This document shows positions 9,414-20,491 of a stretch of 64,000 bases of DNA, one piece after another. Each line of letters starts with the position of its first letter. Position 1 is the first letter of the stretch. Under the pieces are notes generated by a model that did not search any database, had not been told where the DNA came from, and saw only the letters and a list, made by a program, of their open reading frames with translations. The DNA comes from Globodera rostochiensis. Its lineage: Eukaryota > Nematoda > Chromadorea > Rhabditida > Heteroderidae. Location of the stretch: assembly GCA_018350325.1 (NCBI GenBank), contig JAEVLN010000008.1, forward strand, positions 2,747,794 to 2,811,793, given 5' to 3'. The translations under genes were made by a program, and so were the position numbers.

Positions 9414-11707
9414 TCAAATAGCCGCCTTGAAGTGGTCCAATGTCTCTTCCTCATCCTCATAAAGTGCTCCTTTCAGTGCTTGTTTAAGTGACTCAATGTC
9501 CTCCGGGTTCGAACTGAGTGGGAACGGGCCAAACGCTGATGAAATTCATAATTTATTTGCTAGCAGGTTTTTTTGAAAACGATAGAAAATTCGTGCAAAT
9601 TTTTGAAGGATTTGGTGACAAAGGCGACACTAATCAGTCGTAAGATAAAAGAAATACTTGATCCCGAATGTTCCGATGCGCCATATTTTGCCCGCCGTTG
9701 GTCCCAATCCACCAGCAATTTCGAATCCTTGGGCCTGCAGGGGATTTCCGATTGTTGAGATCAAAATCACCCAACAATCATTCACCGATGACTCACCATA
9801 AGTTTGTCCTGCACCGCCTTCCAGTCGACCCCGTCCGGAACTCGAACAGTGGTAAGACAGGGTAATCGATTATTCTTAATCGAACAAAACGCAATTTTCA
9901 CAAATCCGAGTCAAGCGTGATTTAACCTCTTTTTCCACAAACAGTTCAAGTCGTAATTGCTTCAACGCAGCGTAAAAGAGTTTGGCATTGATCTTATGCC
10001 GGTTGACCATGTGGCCAATGCCCTCCTGCGCAACTGCCGAAAGGCCTTCACGAAGTGCGTATACCAGAGAAATGGGAGCCGTGTGATGATATCTGTTATA
10101 AAGTTCGCAGTTCCAAATATCAAAAAGGAAAATCAAACCTTCGTGGTTCGTTGAAGCAGCCCCAATAGTTGCCCAACTCCAATGCATCAAAGTAGAAAGA
10201 GGGCACCCGTGTCTTCCGATTCGTAATTTTTTCTCTGAATTGGCGAATGAATCCATTGGCTCATTTCGACGAATTACAATGCTTTGCTGCTGAATGAAAT
10301 GGGAGCCAACCCTGGGGGACAGTTCAGCACCTTTTGAGTAGCGGCGTACACACAATCTACCTGACGTACGAAAAATACACTCATAAAAAGATTGCAATAA
10401 CCGCAAACCTTGAGTGCGTCAGCATGGAATGGAGCCCCGCCGATGGAGGCGACGGTATCCACAAGGAAAAGGACATCGCTGAAATTGGGAGGGTATTAAG
10501 TCAAACATAAATAAGGGTAATAAACATACAATGCCTTGCAAATGTCGCCAAAGCGCTCCAGTGGATGAACAACCCCAGTTGAACTCTCACCATGACAAAC
10601 GAAGGCCACTTGGGGACGATAATTGTCCACGGCCTTGATGAACAGAAGATATTTACTGATTCGAACCCAAATTCATGTGAAACCTCGGCAAAATCATCCA
10701 AATTGATCACTTCACCCTCAGGCACGATGAGTCGGTGCACTTTCAGTCCAAGTCTCTCCGACAAACTTGCCGCTCGCTGACCCCACACACCGTTCTGCAC
10801 CACCAAAATGGTTTCGCCCGGCTCCAAAAGATTCAAAATGGCACATTCCATCCCCGCGTGGCCAGTGCCCGAGACAGCGAATGTCAGCGCGTTTTCGGTC
10901 TGGAAGATATATTGGATGCCGGCCTTCACGTCGTCCATGATCTAACGAAGAATTGCAACAAATATTCAAGAAAATCTATTTCAAAACAAGAGGACAGTCA
11001 AAATTTTGGCGATTTGGATTCCAAAGCAAAAATAATAATCTCAAATCTGAGTTCTCTTCTGGCTCTCGGCTTATCCATCACCTCAAAGAACTCAGGATGC
11101 ATATGACCAAGCAGTGGTTGGATAAGTCCCTCCTGAACAAGTGGTGGCATGTTGCTGGGGCCGGGCCCGAACAGCTTCTTCTCGTTGATATGCATTGGGC
11201 GCAAGAGCCGATGAGGAGGCGCCACGGTGGCACTGAAGCTGGAGTTGGCCATACACTAAAAGGATGGTAGACAAAGTAATTCGTAGTAATGAAGAATAAT
11301 TAAATATCATCATATAAATAGAGTAATTTAATTGCATGTAATACTCTCCTTTTTTAAGTCTATATTCTGATAAAACTGACAAGAATGTCATATTATGTGA
11401 GAAGATATATCTTAATTAATCAACGACGATGTGAGGGAGGGAGAGAAAGGGGAGTGAGTATGAACCTAGGCGCCATCAAACAATTAACGCGTAGCTTTGT
11501 TATCAACTAATTAATACAACAAGACATAGCAACTTTTAGACGAAATCGAAAGATGTCCAATGATAAAAGAGAATGGATGCCAACAATGAGTGAATGACTG
11601 ACCCTGGTGAGAAGCCCAGTGATTGACACTCGTTTTCTTAGCAATCTTTTGTTGTGTTCACACATCTGGGTGACGGCACCTGCTGGTGAAAACATCCGGC
11701 TGAGCAT
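9414..11707 (-). CDS. agxt-1: Alanine-glyoxylate / serine-pyruvate aminotransferase
   Basis: PLP enzyme converting glyoxylate and alanine to glycine and pyruvate. Exons on minus: 11707-11603, 11255-11082, 10941-10684, 10633-10530, 10478-10409, 10360-10278, 10234-10139, 10092-9927, 9874-9797, 9734-9658, 9535-9414. Family motifs: LFGPGPSNMPP, EFFEIMDDVKAGIQ, VSGTGHAGMECA, NGVWGQRA, CHGESSTGV, LVDTVASIGGAP, the PLP lysine in TQKVLNCPPG, YHHTAPISLVYALREGL and GGLGPTAGKIWRIGTFG. The first listed exon (35 residues, Arg/Lys-rich, almost no acidic residues) joins in frame and looks like a mitochondrial targeting leader; without it the protein starts at Met 11252. The last exon clearly continues the family (FGPFPLSSNPEDIESLKQAL) but needs a phase one base different from the donor at 9657, so there is a base error, a frameshift or unusual splicing there. 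Confidence 0.92.
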
Positions 11708-14051
11708 CTTTCAATTTCGACAGTAAGGGACGGACAAAACTGTTAACCTGAAAAAATGTTGAACATTCAGTCGGCGGTTTAACGCAGGTTTATGTGAAAA
11801 AGGAATATATGAAATAAATGGAGATTGGTAGTAAATGAGCGGAGGTTTGGCTGGAATTATAATAGATGAAAAGAGGGGAGCAGGGGGGGGGATGATGAAA
11901 TGGATGAATGGGGAGTTAGGCAGGGACATTTCCCCTTCCTTTTCTTCCACATTTCTTGCCTTTGTTTAGTTGCATCATCCAACCACAGCAGTTTAAATTA
12001 ATGTTGGGAAAAGGAATTATTCACCCGCTGGCCTATGTATGGTTTTCTTCACGATTAAGCACGTTAAGAAGTTGGACGGGTGGAAGGAAACTTGAACGAA
12101 TGATGAGAAAAGGATAAATGTGAAATTGATTGATGCTATAGTTAGAGATGGTCTCCGCTTGCTTAATTTGACGTCGTAAAACTAAAAAAAGAAAGGACAG
12201 AAAATGTTATTGGGATCAACAACTACATATTAATACATAGGGCGGTTTGGGGATATTAGGAGGGTGGAAGCGTTTTGCACTTCCTACACGCCCAACTCCC
12301 CTCCCACTCGCAACCAATCTCATTCCTTCTCATATGTACTTTCACCATTTCTCTTTCATTTATAGCGTACACGTATAAAAACCCTAATGCGTATTGATGG
12401 GAAAGACCAAAGGCGTCATCCCTTACTCTCTATTAGCTGGGATGCTGTTCATTTCCTTTACTCAAGGGAAAAGCCCGTTTGCTTTTTGCCCAGCCAGCTA
12501 GTTGATAGGGAGACACCCTTTGAAGGATGAAAAGAGCCAGCCAGTCAGGAAATATAACGGGTAAAAAAACGATGTGATCTGCTGATAAGGGGAGAGAAGT
12601 TGATGGTTTGGATTGGCTGCATACCGATAACCCGACATTTCATAGACTACCTAAGCCAAAATCAGAAAGGTAAAAATGCCAATGTGAAAAAGTATGACGT
12701 TTAGTCTAAGCGACATATCGAAATACAGTAAATTATTGAAGCTTTTTAGAAATTGAAGAAAATTGGTCCAAAAATTACGGATTTTCAAATCAATTAGGTT
12801 CCCTCAAAATTTGGCCATCTGTCTTAAGATTTATTCAAAATTTAAAAGAAAATACTTCCAAAAAAAATTCCAGAAATATCCAAATCAGAACGAAAAAGAA
12901 CGGCGCTCTGATGATTCGGCCGGAGACGATTCGGCTTGAGACGATTCGGCCGGAGACGATTCGGCCGGGGACGATTCGTCCGGTGAGACAGTTCGGCTCG
13001 AGACGATTCGGCTTTTATTTTCTCAAGAAAAATAAGCACTTAACATACTAACTTTTCTGATCAAAAAAAAAATTAGAGCCCGAACATTTTGAAAAATACA
13101 GGCCTGGATCCAGGTCCAGGTCGGGCTCTAAAAAAATAATCTAATTTTAAGTTGTTTTGTTATATAAAATCGGAATTTTCGAAATTGCACTGGTTCGGGC
13201 CCGGGGTTCGAAATTGATGTAATTCGGAAAAAATGCTGATTGCATATTTTGAATCCCTTTTGATCATCTCCTTCATTCAACAATCCTTATGCTCTTTCTT
13301 AATGTTTTTAACGGTGTAAAAGCAAATTTTGGTAGGAAAAGAGCTAAAAAGTGAACGGAAGTGTGAAGGAATATAGGACACAAAAATAGAAATTGAATTT
13401 TGATCAGAAAAGTTCAAGTTAGGTAGGTATGTTAAGTAGAGTCCCGGTCGAGACGAGAATCTCATCTCGAGATCTCGAAAAATCTCGACACGAGATCTCG
13501 CTCGAAGCTCAAGTCCAGGCTCTAATGTTAAGTGCTTATTTTTCTTGAGAAAATAAAAGCCGAATCGTCTCGAGCCGAACTGTCTTACCGGACGAATCGT
13601 CCCCGGCCGAATCGTCTCCGGCCGAATCGTCTCAAGCCGAATCGTCTCCGGCCGAACTGTCCGTACACCAAAAGAACGCGTACCCCAAATAAAGAACTAA
13701 TCTTTAATAACAAAATGTAAGGATTGATGGTACCCCCTAAAAAGGACAAATCTTTAAAAAAAATGACATATCAGAGCCTGATTTTACTCCTGTAAACGAC
13801 AGTTTTTCCCCTAGGAAAGACGTCCGTTAATCTTGTCATTTTCTTACTCGATCATGTTTTATCACTAGAGCCGAAATTTCAGGCACTAAAAACCCTCGAA
13901 ATAGACGCCTAAAAAATAGGCGCTAAAAAGCCCCGAAGTTTTATATTTTTTTTACTAATTTGTGTCAACAATGGAATGTTGGGGAGAAAGGAATACAAAA
14001 AACGGCAACCTTCGGCCAGCGCTAATCGTTTCTTCATTCTCCGACAGTCGC
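11708..14051. other. Gene-free interval with inverted repeats
   Basis: 2.3 kb upstream of AGXT and of the next plus-strand gene. 11708-12900 is unique-looking AT-rich DNA with no supported exon. 12900-13660 is the inverted repeat described separately. 13660-14051 is AT-rich with short GC boxes (for example around 13870-13940). Confidence 0.5.
12913..13659. repeat. Fold-back element with ~134-bp arms
   Basis: Left arm about 12913-13046 and right arm about 13526-13659 are reverse complements with nearly no mismatches. Arms carry tandem 18-bp units of the type GAGACGATTCGGCCG, then TTTTATTTTCTCAAGAAAA and AATAAGCACTTAACAT. Both arms can be translated as the same short Arg/Pro/Asn peptide (minus on the left, plus on the right), which is a by-product. 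The 480-bp loop has its own shorter hairpins (TTAGAGCCCGAAC near 13074, GGCTCTAA near 13518) and a CTCGAGATCTCG-rich patch. No transposase and no clear target duplication seen. Confidence 0.8.
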
Positions 14052-15430
14052 ATGGAAATCGCCAACATTGTCTATGTCAGTTCAGATGAGGTTTGCCATT
14101 CTTAGGTTCAATGAATGCGTAACATTTAGAAGTTTTATACAAGAAGAAATATAATTTTAATATTTTGACAGGATTGACACATTAATGTAATCAAAGAGTT
14201 TCTCAGATTCTCTACCCCGTCCCTCGTTCGTTGTATCGTCTGAGTGAATTTGAGTCGGCGTCAATGTCCAAATCTCTTCGCAATAAGATGACCACCGTTC
14301 TAATGGAAGACACCATCGTCTCCGTCCAGGTGGACCCGAACACGTCGGAAGTTAATTGCATGTATAAAGGCGGAAACATGTTGGGAATCGTGAAGCGTGG
14401 CATGGATTGGATGGTGAGCAAAAGAACTAAGGCATTTTTTAAGTCGTGAGCTGTTAATTTTTCTAATATCAACAGACATTGTTAAAAATGCGATTGTTTT
14501 GTTTTATTTCAGATGGAGGTCGATGTCGCCGTGTCTGACGAGCAATTCCGTCGTGTTTTTGTTTGTTCTGCCTATTTATCAGGCAGACTGGTGGAAAGTT
14601 TGGTTAATTTAAACGACGTAAGTGAATTACCTAATCCAATAATTCTCTAATTTTTAAACCTTTTTAGTATGAGCCGAATAAGCCGTATAAAGGCTTCGTC
14701 AAGTTTGAAGTATACCATGAAACAGTGGAAAATTTGGCGTGCAAAAGCATCCGCGAATTGATTGAGATGCAGAAGGCTTTCAAACAGGCCGAGCAGTGGG
14801 TTTATTGGAATTGTATTGGTTTAAGCAATTGGGTTCAAGGTCATGCTTTGTGTTCACCCTCATAAGCATTTGCGATGCGGAGGAACCGAACATTGCCGTC
14901 GTGTATGAAGCGGTGAGAATTTGGATTTTTTTTTCTCCTTTTTAACAGACAATTTATTTTTTAGCCGTGGCAAAGTGTCAAGCGCTCAATCGTTCTCACT
15001 CCTGCGCAAGTTGGCGATGGCCCAGAGGACGAGGCCGTTTCACTACCGCCGGTTTGATTTTGCTCTAGAGCCATTTGATGAGAATAATTTTAGCGTTTTG
15101 GTTTAGTTTTTTATTGTTAGATTCTCAAAAAGTAACCAATTGTGCATTTTTACGAGGTTATTCTAAAATTTTTTGCATTGAACATCCGTAGTTGGCAATT
15201 TTCAGTCTGAAGAGCCCAAAACAACGCTGGCAAAGTATCTTGTTGTGCAAGGACAGACTGCGGGAACTTCCACTGACAGAAATGACGACGAGGCTGACGA
15301 TAGGCAGAATCATTTGGCTGAACAAAATTTGACCGATTTCTCCGTCAGACCAATTGCTGAGTGCCTTTCGCCCGAATCAATTGAGCAGATCAAACGAATC
15401 ATCGAGGCCGCAGCCGGTGTGCGTACATAG
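14052..15430 (+). CDS. Unrecognised conserved-looking protein
   Basis: Seven exons join in phase: 14052-14090, 14207-14413, 14513-14617, 14668-14795, 14840-14912, 14965-15051, 15206-15430, about 287 residues. I do not recognise the family. Visible features: a mixed alpha/beta central part (IVSVQVDP, KGGNMLGIVKRGMDWM, FVCSAYLSGRLVESLV, KGFVKFEVYHETVENL, FVFTLISICDAEEPNIAVVY), no signal peptide, no membrane helix, then an acidic low-complexity stretch and a final helix (ESIEQIKRIIEAA). It is probably a soluble intracellular protein. It converges with the HMG-box gene, 278 bp apart. The start is the first ATG giving an open first exon; a longer 5' end is possible. Confidence 0.7.
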
Positions 15431-15708
15431 GCCGAAGGGACGGACATACTTTTCGAAACAAATGGTGACCGACTAAAGGAGTGGATGAATTAATGATGAA
15501 GTGGAGCCTTCGAGTTTCGATTGACTTGTTTTCTATGCACATAACACTTCGTTTTACCAATGGACAATTTACTCGTTAAAATACAATACAATATCACACA
15601 CAAATAGACTGTATATATGACAAAATAAGAGAACCAAATCGATCAATCAAGAGAAATTGAACCCAAAAAATTCACTCCCGTTGTTGCTCCTTTTTGTAGG
15701 CTTTGATC

Positions 15709-17138
15709 TTAAAATGCTTGATCAATTTTGTCCAGACATGTTAAGTCGTCCTTAGCTCTTAGTTCATTTGGTCTCGTCTACCTGGTCTTGGTAGCGAACC
15801 CGTTCAACAGCCGCACGCAATTTCCAGTGCTCTTTCTCCTCTTGGGGCATCGCCTTCCATTCCGTCGAACTGCGTTTGCGAGTCTCCGCAGTCCACAGGA
15901 AGTAAGAGCTCAGCTAAACATTTACGCAAATGGAATTATAAAACGATGGTCGGGTCATCATTAAACGTTGATTGTCACGACTCACCGGTTTCTTTGGCGG
16001 TTGCATCGCACTGACATTCTTTTTCTTCCTTCCCCTCGTCTCAATCTTCTTGTTGTCGCTGTTCACTATTTGACGCAACACGTTCCCAATTTCGTGCACC
16101 GCTTCTGTTGTAAACAAATTTTCGATGTGCAAATGGACGGAAGATGAAGACGAAGGAAGTGCTCCGAGGTTCTGGTTCGGGTTGATATTCTCATCTGTGA
16201 CCGTTTGTGTGCCCTGAAATGAAGGAATCCAATTCTTTTTTGTTCTTACACTTCGTCATAGACAACAATTTATTACCGTATCAACACATTTTGGCCTCTG
16301 TTCCATCATTTGCGCACGGGAAATGTCGAACGGCGGAGCGTCTTGCGAAGAGAGTTTGCTGCACTGACTGAAAGAGTTGAGCAGACTGAAGGACGAGGTG
16401 GACATATCCGGATCGACAACGGAGCCTAAGATTTTCATCAATGCCTAATCAACGCCGAGCCATGGACAAGATTAAAAAAAATTCTTAGTCTTGAAATTCC
16501 CTTCACAGAACAAAACTTATCGCTCCTAATTATAGTTTTAATAAACTACGATTGGTGCTCCCGATGGATGTGTTGGCCAAATCAACAGAAAACGGCGAAG
16601 CACTGCGTCGGCTCCAATCTTCGAAAGCTTTGACTCCTATGTATTTTCCGATTGTGGCGCAAAAGTTGTTAACCGATTCAAAAGTAGAGAAACGAACACG
16701 AAACTTCATAGAAACCATTCCATCACACTGAAAATGGCATTTGACAATTATTAAGTCGTTTACTTAGGTTGCCTAGAATTGGTGCTCTACAACCGTCTAA
16801 AACAAGCTAAATAAGAATAAAGTAATTACTAACAAAACAACAACCCCCAAATTCTGACCTGATTTTTAACACAGAACAGAAGGCGCTGGTCTTTGCGTAC
16901 CAAATCGTGGGAGAAAACGAGTGGATGCACAAAAAACATTTCCAATTGGTTTCCGTTGTGGTAAACGTAGAGCATTTTGAGGGGCTGATCAAATTGCAAA
17001 AACAGCTGCTCAAGTGGGCTTCTTTCGATCATCTAAACTGGCATGAGCAGAATGGCGGACAAATACGTAAAATTGAATTACCATTGGCATATTACGTGAG
17101 TCCGGCAAGCGATTGTATTTGTCTAATGTCCACTGCAT
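15709..17138 (-). CDS. HMG-box protein with AT-hook-like motif
   Basis: Exons on minus: 17138-17082, 17032-16859, 16727-16550, 16425-16277, 16213-15986, 15913-15782, 15750-15709, about 320 residues, phases consistent. C-terminal third: basic RGRKKKN, then PPKKPLSSYFLWTAETRKR, EWKAMPQEEKEHW and a Tyr-ending helix, which is an HMG-box (Pro-Lys-Lys-Pro-Leu-Ser-x-Tyr opening, two conserved Trp). It should bind DNA in the nucleus. The N-terminal half (FLQFDQPLKMLYVYHNG, FFVHPLVFSHDLV, VSMKFRVRFSTFESVNNFC) looks like a small beta-rich domain that I cannot assign; its FRVxF...C...I spacing recalls the PH-like domain of REC114-type meiotic proteins, a weak guess only. Between them is a Ser-rich linker. 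The first Met follows an in-frame stop upstream, but an extra 5' exon cannot be excluded. Confidence 0.7.
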
Positions 17139-18078
17139 CTTTAGGCACAATTCACTTTTTTATAAATGTTCCTATGCATATATAGTGAGTGTATTTTTGG
17201 TAATACTAATAAAATGAAGGAATGCAGATAGGCCAAGACCCGAAAATGTAATTGGGGAAACTGAGCCGTACTTTAAAACGGAAACAAGGAAATTTTGCTA
17301 ACGTTTACCAGATACGAACCCGTGGATAAACGATGCCGGAAAGAAAAACAGGTTAAATTATTTTCGATTTAATTTTGGCGAAATGTTTTAAAATTTCAAC
17401 TTTATTCAAATCCGTTAAGGTATAAGGGTCACGTAAAAACCCTTCCGGGGCCCTTACTCGGCTCTAATTTAAATTATAAAGCAGTCTAGCCTAATGTTCA
17501 GTGTTATACTTTTTTTTCAACCATTTTGTTGGTTTTGGTGCATTTTGAAAAAATCAAAATCGAACCCGTTTTTCGCAATTTGTTTCAGTGCATTTATTCT
17601 CAGGCACTCTGTTTCTCCCAATTTCTTACTCCAATTAAACACAATCAAAGCTTCAAATGATGTGAATGGAGAGAGGGGGAGGTTTATGTTCAAAAATTGC
17701 GCGATTGTTGAGATGAATTGGGGGGATTGTATGGTGAAAGGGTTCTGAACGAATAAATAAATTGAGTGTTTGTGGAGAAAGGGGGCCGTTCAAGTGTTGC
17801 CTGAGGGTGGGCTGCTCAAATTAATCGAAAGATGGAGGAGGCGACGAACGACATAACCAACCATAAAGAACGCAAATGTTCACGGCGGAGCTTTTGAGCT
17901 GAACAGAGCCGGTGCACTGTTGAGTTGAAGCAACTTCAGAGCGCAACATACGAATTTTTAGGTATCCAAGATAATTTTGGTATTCAAAAACCGCGAATCC
18001 GTCAACATTTTCCCGATATCCAATTACCTTATTCCCTTCTTCTCACCCACCTCCGCCTTCTGCAGTTCCGTGTCTCCA
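17139..18078. other. Intergenic, HMG-box / secreted protein gene
   Basis: About 940 bp between head-to-head genes. AT-rich on the left, with a GC-rich hairpin-like patch near 17417-17470. I see no exon with supporting splice sites. Confidence 0.45.
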
Positions 18079-20263
18079 ATGTCCGTCCTCCCATTGCTTT
18101 TTTGCGCTATGTTCATCGTCTTCAGCGTCACCGCCGCCGACTCTCCTTGCGCAGATCAATTGCAACGTTGTGGCGTATTGGTTGAAGAGTTTGAGCGTCA
18201 GTTGCACGACCTAAAGAATTTGGCCTTCCGAAACTGTTTCACAAACACTGCGTAAGAAGCTCAAAGTTGAAAGACACAATTAATTTTCTGTTGATGGACT
18301 CTCTGACAACTTCTGATTGATGTTTGAGGTGCGTACATGAGAAAATCGCATTCGACGATTGTTACGCCAAATCGCTTCGAGCAATCCAAACGTCCTTTGG
18401 CCACAGCGCACTCGCAGGCAAGCATTACGATCAATGGGAATTTGGAAGGATGGCGCTGCATTATTCAGCAAATAGCGACTTTCTGAATGTGGCAGAGGCA
18501 TTTCGCCCACGGGTAGAACAATGTTTCACCGGAGGTGCAACCGTAAGAGACGAAATTATGACACTGATGAACAGCGGGGGAGGTGGGAATGAGTCGATGT
18601 CAGCAGATGGGAGCACCACAGGTGGAGGTGAGTGGGGGGGGGGGCTTTGAAGTCGAGACCGGGTCTCGCTTCACATGTCCCACAAATGCTTGGGTTTTGG
18701 GGGCTCCTCCTATTCTCCAGGCACATATTCTTTTCTATTCAACACAACAGATGTAGCCCATTTGGCGCGTGTCATCTATGGGATGGAATTAGCGGACACT
18801 TTGTGGGGACTGCCCTCGGGCAGTGTGAGTAAGGAGCTGCACCGGCTCGACCCTGAAGCCGTATGCTCGACAAAGGTTGACGTTCTGCAGTAGGGCTTTC
18901 AAAATAAGAACAAAAAGCATTTACTACAATAAAGCAATCGAAACCCCAAAGATCATTCCAATTACTTCTTGAAAAGGAGCCACCGGCAAACGGCCGAATG
19001 TTCGGCGGCGGAATCAGTCGCATTGCGGAACCCTCCGCTACACAGCTGTGCGCAAGCTTTAATTACCCATTTGAGAATTTCCAAATTGACATAGTGCTTG
19101 TTGCATCGTTTATAAAGGCGTAACATATTCAGCAACAACATGAACACTTCGTGCACTTTGAGCGCCTCCGAATTGAATTGTTTTGGTCAACAGCTGGACC
19201 ACGACCCTCAATATCGGCTGCTAATGTCCAGCAGAGATAAGGCCATCCGATCGTGCATCCAAAAGTCTCTTCCACAAAAAAAAAGCAGAATTTAAAATTA
19301 ATTCCATCATTAGCGTTCGACTTCAACCCGAAGGCGCCTGTCATTTCCTCAATCCGTCCTCCCACCGGTGCATTTGTGAGGCGCGAGATGAATTGGACAG
19401 TCGAATGCAAACAGTCGGTGAATTAATCGGTTAAGGCTATTTGATGATTCTATTTTTTGAATTAGAATTTAATATTTTTTTATTGGAGATTGATTGATGC
19501 CCTTTAGGCAATTCTGAACTGCGTTCAACATTCGCCCGTCGCGCAACTTTACGCCGCTCTCGGCAGTCTCAGCCGGTGGAATGCCCCAGCAGCAGCAGCC
19601 GAAACGGACCGATCGTTTATCGCACGGCGTAAAAAAATTTATTTTTCGAAGGGTTGGCAAATAAAATGAACCAATCGTTTTGCTTATTAGCCGATTCGAC
19701 GTCTGAGCATCTGAGTACAAGCACTATTAACCCACCGTTGCCCGGCATTTCATTCCAAACCGGAGAGGAGCCCCTTTCGGTGCCTTCACCCGCGGCGGTG
19801 CTAACATCGGGTTCGATCACACCTTTTTTTGGAATTGAGTGCTTCAACACGCCTTGTTTTCCAAAACAATGGCCATATCGTCCACCCCTTAGGCACTGTC
19901 GTTAACGGACAATGCCTTTGTGCATGCGCTCAGCCCGCAAAAACGGTGAATGTTTTGGCAAGCAATGATTATATAGGCAAAACGACCGCCACAAGCACTG
20001 CGGTCGTCCGTCCCGCCCCAGGCATTGTTTCGGTTGGAGTCACCCCCCAGGTGTACGGTCCGTTGCCCGCTATGCCCTGGTAGGGGTAATTGGGTGCAAG
20101 AAACAGACACTCCCGTGCATTTTCTAGGTACTACCAGCCCATGCAAACAGCACTAAGTGCAGAAGCGGGAATTGCGAATGGATTCGAACGGTTCTTTAAT
20201 GGGCAAGCGCCACTGAGAAAGAAGCGGGAGGATGACGCCGATAATGAAGTCAAAACGCTTTAA
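18079..20263 (+). CDS. Secreted multi-segment Cys-containing protein, unknown
   Basis: Starts with a signal peptide (MSVLPLLFCAMFIVFSVTAA). Exons: 18079-18251, 18329-18627, 18751-18822 (or 18828), 18952-19093, 19133 to about 19417, 19508-19628, 19691-19810, 19893-20079, 20128-20263. Mature protein has helical segments with paired Cys (CADQLQRCGVLVEEFERQL, FRNCF, FDDCYAKSL, AECSAAESV, LHSCAQALI, NTSCTLS, LNCFG, RSCIQK, ECKQSAILNCVQ), which suggests repeated small disulphide domains. Then comes a Ser/Pro-rich part, a CLCACA cluster and a basic-acidic end (RKKREDDAD). I do not recognise the family. The join around 19270-19310 is unclear: the reading frame slips by one at an A9 run (19275-19283), so that stretch has either an unseen intron or a base error. 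Being secreted, it could act outside the animal, but nothing in the sequence shows this. Confidence 0.6.
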
Positions 20264-20491
20264 TAATACTTTATTTTCACAGTCAGCAAATTGGCATTGC
20301 GAAAAAATGTTGTTTATAGTACAATTGTGTAGCAAGCAGTACTGTACTTACTACCTATATAGTATTTGCGCTAATCCCAAGCTATGAGCTGATCTTTTCA
20401 AAGGAAAAATTGGAAAGTTATCTGAAAAGTAATCCATTATTGTGGAACAGATTTTCAAAGAAAAGCTGAAGACTAGTGAACAAATCGCATA

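Noticed and set aside
12842..13720. Two near-identical 60-codon Arg/Pro/Asn peptides on opposite strands
   Set aside because: They are the two arms of the inverted repeat, not genes.
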